Part shown: in pieces, positions 56,241 to 64,000 of the stretch
Position numbering within the stretch: position 1 is the first letter of the stretch
Layout: every line of letters begins with the position of its first letter
Assembly: GCF_014905175.1 (NCBI RefSeq)
Contig: NC_057790.1
Span: forward strand, 13,728,469-13,792,468
Reading direction: 5' to 3'
Length of the DNA: 64,000 nt
Source of the DNA: Aphidius gifuensis
Lineage: Eukaryota; Arthropoda; Insecta; Hymenoptera; Braconidae
Position numbers and translations under genes: made by a program
Notes under the pieces: model-generated
Told to the model about the DNA's origin: nothing
The model's input: the letters and a program-made list of their open reading frames with translations, nothing else
Database searches by the model: none

Positions 56241-56440
56241 CCATACTGATGATTTTTTGGATCTCCCCAGTTTGACAGCTGGTTTGCCTGAATCCTGACT
56301 CATTTTGATTAAATCATCCAATGTAAAGTTGTTTAAAATTGTATCTTTCTCAGACAGTTTGTCATTGACATTGTTGTGCAGCGTCTGACAGGTGATCTGA
56401 TCATTAGTAATTAGTATTAGTATATTGATGTATTCAATGT
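56241..56440 (-). pseudogene. Coding-like segment, unidentified
   Basis: Minus strand, about 65 codons open: NDQITCQTLHNNVNDKLSEK, then TLDDLIKMSQDSGKPAVKLG, ending FVERGTGKEY and a stop. Codon use looks coding. No start is visible and I do not recognise the family; a retroelement Gag or a host exon are both possible. Confidence 0.3.
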
Positions 56441-57279
56441 GTTATATGTTGGGTATACTCCATAAACAATGACAACTAGCACCGCCAGTGCTCAGTATTG
56501 AAATTAAGATTGTGTGTCGATAATGTCAATTTGCTTTTAGCCGACTAATATTCTGTGGTGATAGCTATGTGCACCAGGGTCTAGTGTTCAATATACAATT
56601 AGCAATTGAAAAATGTATAATTTCAGGTTATGTGAGGCACTATAATTAATGACTAACACTTCAAAAAAAGCTAACTTTAGAATTTTAAATTGTATCAGTG
56701 AGTAATTAATGATCACCAAACTAGAAAAAACAAGTCGAAGAGTATATATACATATGTTCATCACAACACTTTTATATAACACCAATTTCACACGACCATG
56801 CATTGCCACGCAATCAGTCAAAATTCTCTCAAAAACACACTATGTCTCTGAATCATGTAAAATTTATTAATAAAATATGGTAGTGGCACTTTCAGATGTA
56901 TGTAAATAATAAAATTTTAACAAGATATCCAATAAAAGTTTAATAGTTTACATATTTATAGAGAGCAATAAATAAGTTGACTTAACTCGTCGGCCATCTT
57001 GACTGATGTATATGACTGATGTATTGACTGTATATAATTATATGTATATTATTTTTTTCAGAAAAAAATAAAAATATTATTTATAATTTTATTCTATTGG
57101 CAAATATCAAAATGTATAATCGAACGCTTATTATAATTTTCATTTTGAAAGTTTTTAAATATATATATTATTTTCGTTAATAACAATATTTTCCAAATTA
57201 TGAATTTCTTTTTTTTCCGACCAAAAAAATATGCATTTTAAGCTGACAGTGAGATAGTATCATTATATTATATTACCTA
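56441..57279. other. AT-rich stretch, nothing recognised
   Basis: No gene or terminal repeat is supported. Confidence 0.4.
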
Positions 57280-57791
57280 CGCTCTTTTTTACTTGATTTA
57301 GCATCTAAATTAATTCCACAACAGTATTTTCTATATTGTATAACCAGAGTGGTTTTTGTGTCAAATGCCTGAAAAAATTAATTTAAACTGTCAATTAATT
57401 TATTTCCTTCTATCCCAACTATAGATACATTTGCCATGATCAATTAATTAAAAAGCTATTGGCAAATGTTGCTAAGGAAAGAATGTAACCAAAAAAATTA
57501 TTTCATAATCTTGATTAATTCAACAGCAATATATTCTATATACAATCAAAATTATCGTGTCAAATGGCTGAGAAATTAATTTAAACTGTTAATTACTTTA
57601 TTTGGTTACATCCCTTCCTTAGGAACATTTGCCAATAGCTTTTTAATCAATTAATCATGGCAAATGTATCAAAGGAAAGAATGAAGCTAAATAAATTACC
57701 AAACAGTCTCAATTAAATTCGCAGCCATTTGACACAATAATTTTAATGTAATATAGAAAATATTGCTGTGGAATTAATTTAGATTTTGAAT
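57280..57791. repeat. Array B, fourth block, inverted relative to 33.1-36.5 kb
   Basis: The reverse complement aligns with 33100-33440 joined to 35671-35760, with no LTR element between: it is an empty counterpart of the TR-GAG insertion site. The copia element begins at 57792 inside a unit (GAATTAATTTAGATTTTGAA). Confidence 0.8.
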
Positions 57792-58057
57792 TGTTGAAAT
57801 CATCAAATAAAAGGTTAATTTCCACTGCTCATAAGTATGACACAAATATTGATGGCCCTGCGGTCATGTAACTACTTGTGTAAGTATACACCTTTATATC
57901 TCTATTCTTTTGATGTATTATGTCTTCTTTTTCTAATTTCTTCTTGAGTCTGGAATTACTCCAATAAATCTGATTATTAGAAACATTCAAACCTGAGTAT
58001 TGTGTCTATCAATTATTATCAATAAAACCATAGGTAATTATATAATAAAACTCAACA
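57792..58057 (+). repeat. Copia 5' LTR
   Basis: TGTTGAAA...CTCAACA, with TTTATATCTC as a possible TATA region and AATAAA near 58020. Confidence 0.9.
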
Positions 58058-58072
58058 GGTTATGGGCCCAGT
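58058..58072 (+). promoter_or_regulatory. Copia-type primer-binding site
   Basis: GGTTATGGGCCCAGT directly follows the LTR. This is the internal initiator-tRNA-Met sequence used by Drosophila copia (half-tRNA priming), rather than a 3'-CCA site. Confidence 0.85.
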
Positions 58073-58180
58073 CACTTATTCCAATTACTGCTGAATAATT
58101 ATTAATAAAGCGGTATAATCGCGTATCACAAGATTATAACTAAAAAAGAGAAAGGCCACGTGTAAGAAAGAAAATTTATT

Positions 58181-58941
58181 ATGGAAGAATTTGATAACAA
58201 ATAACCTCTACAAAGCTTAAGTTAAGAGAAGCTGAGAACTGGAAAATGTGGAAACTCCAGACAAAAATTAGATTGACAGCAATGGAAGCTTATGGTGTTG
58301 TAACTGGAAATAAATCAAAACCAGTTACACCAGCTGCAACAACAACGGCAACAACAGCTGGAACATCAAACGCAGATTATACAGAGCAATTGCATAGTTG
58401 GGGAAAACTGGAAGGTGAAGCACAAGTTGAAATAGCAACCTCAGTCAGTGAAAAAGTAATAACACATATTCGGAGATGCAATACTGCAGAAGAAATGTGG
58501 GATAAATTGTTAGATTTGTATGAAGGTAAAAATGAAGTAACAACATATCTAATTAATCAAGAATGGAGTATGTTACAAAAGAACAACAAAGCATTACATC
58601 TTATATTTGTCGTGTACAAGATCTAGCACATAAGCTACGATCAATTGGTCAACAAACAGATGACTTAACAATTATTATAAAAATTATAATGACGTTGCCA
58701 AAAAGTCTCAAGCTTTTTTTTTCATCGTGGCAAGCAACAGCTGCTGCTGATAGAACACTTGCTAACTTGGTTGCAAGGTTGGAGCTTGAGGAAAAGATGT
58801 TGAATGTAAATAAAGAAAGTAGTGATGGTGAAGCCTTATTAGCTAAAAGAACAAAAAGTAAACCAGGCAAATGTTTTTCGTGTGGAAAACCAGGGCACTG
58901 GGAGAGAGAATGTAGAAACAAAAATAATATGCAAAGTAATA
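58181..58941 (+). pseudogene. Copia Gag with CCHC zinc knuckle
   Basis: A start ATG at 58181 (MEEFDNK) meets a stop. The main frame resumes at KLREAENWKMWKLQTKIRLT, the copia Gag N-terminal motif, then CNTAEEMWDKLLDLYEG. A frameshift near 58575 leads to QSITSYICRVQDLAHKLRSI and LVARLELEEKML, and the knuckle CFSCGKPGHWEREC (C-x2-C-x4-H-x4-C). The nested MITE then cuts the frame; across it QSN joins RKERVDVTT in phase. Confidence 0.88.
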
Positions 58942-60143
58942 CACTGAGAAAAAAAAATAACAATTTTTACAACTAAAATCAAATAAAAATTACTGTGCTG
59001 CGTAGTAAAGGCCGGGTATTTTGTAAGTTTAACATATATTACAATGGGAACAATAATTTTTACCCTTCGTGCCATTTAATTTTGTATTTCGGCTGGACAA
59101 AAATTACCATGCCAAGCACAGTAATTTTAACTATACATACACACTAAAAAATATAGTGTCGATAAGTAAAGTTTGATGTATTACCAACAATTTTTATTAT
59201 TTGAATTAATAAAAATTCCAAATATATTATCTTTTTTTAAATATTGCTTAAAAAATAAATGAAAGGGAAATTAAATAACGATACTCAAAATAAAATTTTT
59301 ATTTAATGTATTTTTTTTTATATCCAATTTTTAACAATAAATTCTGTATTTGGTGTTTGTGTTATATATGTTAACTTATAATTATATATTTTATTCAAAT
59401 CTAAATTTTTCACGACAAAATTTTTTTATTAACTTCATAATGCTCGGTGTGTTCATTTAAAAATACAGCTAATAATTTTTTTGTTATAAAATAATATTGT
59501 GTGGATGTTTCCATTAAAATATTGTTTATAATATAAAAATTGAGACCATCCTCACTGCTATCAAATTCACGATAAACAAATGAAAACTGCACACAAATTA
59601 TGTTCACACTTCCATTTCACTAGTGATATCTATAAATAATTAGCGAGTAAAAGTACTCAAATTAAGTCGTAGATTTTTCTTAGATAACTGCACTTTTTTA
59701 TTCACTTGAATTAATTAATATCAATATTATGTATAATTACGGAGGCCGTTAGACCGTTGGACGTACAAATACCTAAATGTGCGTCTCACAATAACAAAAA
59801 TAACAAAAGCCTGACACGATAATTATCGAACAGCGCCGAAGATTACCGAGGGTTGAATTTTACCATGCTGCAGAGTAATGTTTAGTGTTCAGCACAATAA
59901 AAATTATCCAAAGCTCAGTATTTTATTTGAATAAAACTGTAATAATTGTATTAAGCTTATCAATATTTGTTATACCAATAAATACTACCCTGGCATATCC
60001 CAATTTTTACTGTGCTGCAAAGTAATTTATATAATCTAAACAATAATTTTTATATATCAGAACATGAAAAAACCCCAAAATCGAGTTTTACCCGACGATT
60101 ACCCTGCTAGCATAGTAAAAATTGTTATTTTTTTTTCTCAGTG
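58942..60143. mobile_element. MITE nested in copia, CACTGAGAAAA ends, TA duplication
   Basis: CACTGAGAAAAAAAAATAAC... at the left is mirrored by GTTATTTTTTTTTCTCAGTG on the right, flanked by TA (58940-58941, 60144-60145). Subterminal ACTGTGCTGC and GGTAAAATT motifs are iterated in both halves. It is 1.2 kb and non-coding. Deleting it and one TA restores continuity of the copia frame. Confidence 0.88.
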
Positions 60144-60588
60144 TAGAAAAGAAAGGGTAGATGTTACAACAGATAAACATAAACCAATGTATCAACAAGA
60201 CACTACACAAAGAAAAAGATATAATCAGAATGTCCAACATAATCAAGATGGTGCTGAAAACAGTGGGAGCAGACGCAATCGAGCTGCACTAGTGACACAA
60301 ATGATACTTGCAACTCAACCAAATGTGTCAGTGTTGAGTGACAATGATTGGTACTTGGACTCAGGTTGTACACAACATATGACAAAAAAAAAAGAATGGT
60401 TTAATGAATTAAAACAGTTAAAAACAAGAGTTGAAATAAAAGTAGGAGATGGAAAGATATTAAAGTCAGAACATTATGGTACAATTGATGTACTTGCATA
60501 TGATGGCAAAAATTGGGTCAACAAATATCTTGACAATGTGTTGTTTATACCAGAGTTAAAATTCACTTGTTTTCAATATCATCAGTAA
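60144..60588 (+). pseudogene. Copia protease region
   Basis: Continues gag after the MITE. Protease active site: WYLDSGCTQHMT, followed by IKVGDGKILKSEHYGTIDV and LDNVLFIPELKF, standard copia protease landmarks. A one-base shift near 60570 breaks the FSISSV-like motif that should follow. Confidence 0.88.
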
Positions 60589-60604
60589 TGGAAAGACACC
60601 CCCC

Positions 60605-61640
60605 TTGAATACAAAAATGGAATGGACAAATGATGAATGTTTAATTAATCGACGTGGTAAAATTATTGCAACAGTAACAAAAAAGGAAAGAATGTACCTC
60701 ATGGATATTCAAGTCCAAGTAAATGAAAACAAAAGTAGTAATGAAACTATAAAGAAAATCACAAATAATGCATTAGTCAGTCAAGAGATGAGTTTGTTGC
60801 AATGGCATAAGAGGTTAGGACATCAGAACATGGAACATGTCAAAAACTTGCTGAAAATAAAAAATATTAAAGTGAAAGAAGATAGTGTACAATGTGAATC
60901 ATGCATTGTTGGTAAAATGCACAGAATATCATATAAACCAAGTGAAACCAGAGCAACAAAAATTTGTGAAGTAGTACATACTGATGTATGTGGGTACATG
61001 GACACAACATCAATTGGCGGCTCAAGATATTTTTTGTTGTTTAAGGATGATTATTCATCATACCGTGAAATATATTTTTTACAAGCAAAAAGTAAAGTTG
61101 CAACCTGCTTTTACAATTATTTGAAAAGATTAAAGAAGGAAACAGGTGAAGAAGTGAATGTGTTGAGATCTGATGAATACGAGTCGATCCGTATGAACGA
61201 GTCGACTAGTATGAATTCGAGAATAGCCCCCCAGACAATGGAAAAGAGTTCGTGAATCATGAAATGGAGAAAATAATGGACGAGCTGAGAGGGAAAACAG
61301 GACTGTTGTAGAAGCAGCGCGAACATTGTTACATAGTGCTGGTCTACCTGAGACATTGTGGGCAGAGGCAGTCAACACAGCTATGTACATCTTAAATCCA
61401 ACTGGAAAAAGCAGCATACCAAATGTAACACCATACGAGTTGTAGCACAAGAAAGAAACAGACCTAAATAAGTTTAAAATATTCGGTTCAAAAGTATGGG
61501 TAAAAATACTTGATGAAAAAAGGACTAAGTGGAATAAAAAAGCTCGAGAAGCCATATTTGTTGGTTATGGAATTGGTGTAAAAGGTTATTGAGTTTGGTA
61601 TAAAGATATAAATAAAATACAAACAGCAGCAGATGTAGTG
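60605..61640 (+). pseudogene. Copia integrase, with a 62-nt insertion
   Basis: The GAG-pre-integrase zinc motif, WHKRLGHQNMEHV...CESCIVGK, is complete. The core has VHTDVCGYMDTTSIGGSRYF (first Asp). The second-Asp motif RSD-NG-x-EF is split by about 62 extra nucleotides (about 61172-61234), which shift the frame. In the shifted frame NGRAERENRTVVEAART carries the catalytic Glu, then SAGLPETLWAEAVNTAMYIL and NKKAREAIFVGYG. Additional stops occur at 61443 and 61590. Confidence 0.88.
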
Positions 61641-62000
61641 TTTCAAGAAAACAAAATAAATATTATCAATGTCATGAACCTAGATGGTGATGACAATGAA
61701 CAAAGTGATACAGAAAATAACACAAATAACCAAGTAAATCAAGTGGAAAACAGAGGTGAAGAGGATGATGAAAATGACAATTATCAAAGTCCACCAACAA
61801 GTCCAAAAAGTCAACAAGAAAAAGATGATGATGATGGTGATGAAGATGATAAAGAATGTGCATCAATAAACTGTGTAAATCCTGAAGGAAATCGTGTAAA
61901 TTGGATACAATGTGACGGACAGTGTAACAAGTAGTTCCTTATGATTTGTGAAAATGTGAATCCAAAAGATCACGTAGATGAAGCTACTAAGTGGCAGTGT
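61641..62000 (+). pseudogene. Acidic linker and PHD-like finger between integrase and RT
   Basis: After an Asp/Glu/Asn-rich linker comes CASINC, 12 residues, CDGQC, NK-stop-FLMIC, 16 residues, CSNC. With the stop (TAG at 61932) read as Trp this is the PHD-finger spacing C4-H-C3, including the usual aromatic before the first C-x3-C (NWIQC) and W-F before the His position, which is Leu here. PHD fingers bind histone tails. I do not know this to be a standard part of copia Pol. Confidence 0.55.
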
Positions 62001-62059
62001 TCAAACTGTACAACTGAACATCAACAACTAGCAAGTGTAACACAAGAAATATGTTTAAT

Positions 62060-63101
62060 GGCAATGCTTGAAGAAACACTGAGTATTCATGAAATTAAAA
62101 AACGTGAAGATAAAGAACAATGGATAGAAGCAATGAATGAAGAAATAAAAGCTTTTGAGAAAAATAAAACTTAAAGACTTAAGTTAAGGGAATTAACCAA
62201 AGTACCAAGTGGTACAAAAATACTTACAAATAAATGGGTATTTAAGATAAAACCAAGTAATGATGGAAAAATTGACAAATATCGTGCAAGGTTAGTGGTA
62301 AAAGGTTGCCAGCAGAGAGTTGGACTGGATTACAAAGAAACATTTAGTCCAGTGGTCAAAACAGACTCACTGAGAATGTTACTAGCAATTGCAGCCTCAA
62401 ATGAATTTCAAACTCAACAGTTTGATGTAAAGACAGCCTTTCTGTATAGTGAGCTGTCAGAAGAGCTGTATATGCATCAACCTGAAGGTTTTGAAGACAA
62501 CACAAATAGAGTATGTAAATTAAAAAAGAGCTTATATGGATTGAAGCAAGCACCTCGGTGCTGGAACCAAAAATTCATTGAGTGCTTAAAGAAGTTTAAC
62601 ATGAAAAGTATAGACATTGACAGCTGTGTATTTAAATCACCAGGTGACATTAATGATTCAATCTTTCTTGCAATATACGTAGATGATGGATTAGTAATGT
62701 CTAAAGAAGAATCAAAAATAAATAAACTATTGGAACAATTACGTAATGAACTAGAAATAACAAATAAAAAATTAGTTTTATTTTTGGGCATGGAGTTGAA
62801 ACAAAATAATGATGGTTCAATTGAAGCAAGACAAACAAAATATACAAAGAAAATAATTGATAAATTTAAAATGACAAATGCTAACCAAGTCAGTACACCA
62901 TCTGACAATAACCAACAATTGACTATGATGAGTGGGAGTGAACATAAACGTGTACCAACTGTTCCTTATCGAGAAGCAGTTGGGAGTCTGTTGTTTTTGT
63001 CACTTATGACACGACCAAACATATCATTCTCAGTAAATAACGTGAGCCAGTTTTGCTCAGATCCAAGTAAAGCCCAATGGGATGGAGTAAAAAGAATTTG
63101 A
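62060..63101 (+). pseudogene. Copia reverse transcriptase
   Basis: WIEAMNEEIKAFEKN, stop, TNKWVFKIKPSNDGKIDKYR, ARLVVKGCQQ, DYKETFSPVVK, FDVKTAFLYSELSEELYMHQ, GLKQAPRCWNQKF, and the catalytic AIYVDDGLVM, then FLGMEL and YREAVGSLLFLSLMTRPNIS. The order and spacing are standard for copia. A long uninterrupted part (62295-63101) remains open before a shift near 63090. Confidence 0.92.
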
Positions 63102-63628
63102 AGTATCTAAAAGGTACAGTTAATTGTGGTATCAAATTTAATTCAAATGGTAAAATACAATGTATTGATACATTGATACAAGGTTACTCAGATGCTGATC
63201 ATGCTGGTGATCAAGCAAGAAGAAAATCAGTATCAGGTTACATCATCAAGCTGGCAGATTCACCAGTAATTTGGGGCTTCAAGAAGCAACTGTCAGTTGC
63301 ACTCTCAACTGCTGAAGCAGAATTTGTTGCTGCTTGTTGTTGTACAACAAATTTAATCTGGGTAAATAAATTTATAAATGAATTTGTTGGTAACACTGTC
63401 AAACCACCAACATTATTCATAGATAATCAGTGTGCAATAAAGTGGATAAAAAATGGTCAGTTTGAGAATAAGTCAAAGCACATTGATGTAAGGTACAAAT
63501 TCATGTTGGATGAATATAAAAAGGGTAACATTAATTCATGCTATCTAAATACCAAGTCACAAATTGCTGATACAAAACCTTTGGCAAAAGAGAGGTTTGA
63601 ACAGCTGAGAGAATTAATTTGTATTTAA
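63077..63628 (+). pseudogene. Copia RNase H
   Basis: LKYLKGTVNCGIKF, then GYSDADHAGDQARRKSVSGY (first Asp), VALSTAEAEFVAAC (Glu), LFIDNQCAIKWIKN (Asp) and KHIDVRYKFMLDEY. All four catalytic acidic motifs are present. Ends TAA at 63628. It is out of phase with RT, so the polyprotein is broken. Confidence 0.9.
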
Positions 63629-63731
63629 CTCAATTAAATAATTAATTTAAATATAATAATAATATTAGTACAAATTAAAAAGAAAAAAAAAAAAAAAATT
63701 AATTAAATAAAATAAACAAGAGTGTAAATTA

Positions 63732-63740
63732 AAGTGGGAG
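63732..63740 (+). promoter_or_regulatory. Polypurine tract
   Basis: AAGTGGGAG immediately precedes the 3' LTR. Confidence 0.75.
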
Positions 63741-64000
63741 TGTTGAAAATATAAAATAAAAGGTTAATTTCCACTGCTCATAAGTATGACACAAATATTG
63801 ATGGCGCTACGGTCATATAATTACTTGTGTAACGTACACCTTTATATCTCTATTCTTTTTATGTATTATGTCTTCTCTTTCTAATTTCTTCTTAAGTCTA
63901 AAGTTACTTCAATAAATCTGATTATTATAAACATTAAAACCTGAGTATTGTGTCTATTAATTATTATCAATAAAACCATAATTAATTATATAATAAAACT
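63741..64000 (+). repeat. Copia 3' LTR (last ~5 bp outside the window)
   Basis: TGTTGAAAATATAAAATAAA..., matching the 5' LTR to its AATAAAACT; CAACA would follow. Confidence 0.9.

Larger units (their letters stand above)
57792..64000 (+). mobile_element. Ty1/copia retrotransposon, nearly full length, decayed; runs ~5 bp past the window
   Basis: LTRs at 57792-58057 and 63741-64000; copia-type primer site; gag, protease, integrase, reverse transcriptase and RNase H in copia order. Interrupted by a MITE (58942-60143), a ~62-nt insertion in the integrase, stops and frameshifts. The LTRs differ at roughly 20 of 260 positions by eye, so the insertion is old. Confidence 0.93.

Noticed and set aside
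55836..56249. 137-codon plus-strand frame rich in Ser, His and Trp
   Set aside because: It lies in an LTR leader made of GGA/TCC repeats, which explains both the composition and the openness.

Overview
The window is very AT-rich eukaryotic DNA, almost certainly from an insect. The evidence is a copia element primed by an initiator-tRNA-Met-type site, a BEL/Pao element, short GT-AG introns of 62 and 165 bp, and an odorant-binding-protein-like exon. A parasitoid hymenopteran is a guess from base composition only. Nearly all of the 64 kb is transposon and fold-back repeat, with a few host-type genes or gene remnants.

Left part (1-25 kb): a palindrome (1-638); a 3.4-kb fold-back element (813-4193) holding an alternating-orientation array I call array A; a BEL LTR fragment (4322-4641); a second large fold-back element (4962-6112); a TTAA-flanked MITE (9728-10205); a tRNA-derived SINE-like remnant; two pairs of adjacent hairpins (11.1-11.3 kb and 24.6-24.8 kb); a hAT element nested inside another (13316-14805); two TIR elements (15446-16419 and 17584-18718); a 380-bp palindrome (21276-21656); and a GGCC-rich hAT fold-back (22222-22675) inserted in a minus-strand coding segment. 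A minus-strand exon near 19.9 kb resembles an insect odorant-binding protein.

Middle (25-45 kb): array-B repeats surround a MULE remnant whose transposase C-terminus survives (32375-32913). That remnant is split by a 6.07-kb TIR element carrying a long array A. Within array B lies a very young 2.2-kb LTR element (33449-35670) coding only for a small Gag, of TR-GAG type. Further right are a LINE remnant, minus-strand exons of an unidentified multicopy family, a second GGCC-rich hAT copy, and a multi-exon minus-strand gene resembling replication protein A large subunit (41.9-43.2 kb). A fragmentary paralogue of that gene lies at 44.5 kb between G-run and TTTTCC-type repeats.

Right part (45-64 kb): a decayed BEL/Pao element lacking a recognisable 3' LTR (45429 to about 52.1 kb); the last two exons of a C2H2-like zinc-finger gene (52.6-53.2 kb) with splice sites, stop and AATAAA; a 5'-truncated LINE split by other insertions; a gypsy-like LTR fragment; another array-B copy; and a nearly full-length but broken copia element (57792 to just past the window end) with a nested MITE and a PHD-like finger between integrase and reverse transcriptase.

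The coding content does not form a pathway. The retroelements carry their own gag-pol modules, and the MITE, hAT and fold-back elements depend on transposases encoded elsewhere. The candidate host genes are the RPA1-like gene, the zinc-finger gene and the OBP-like exon.
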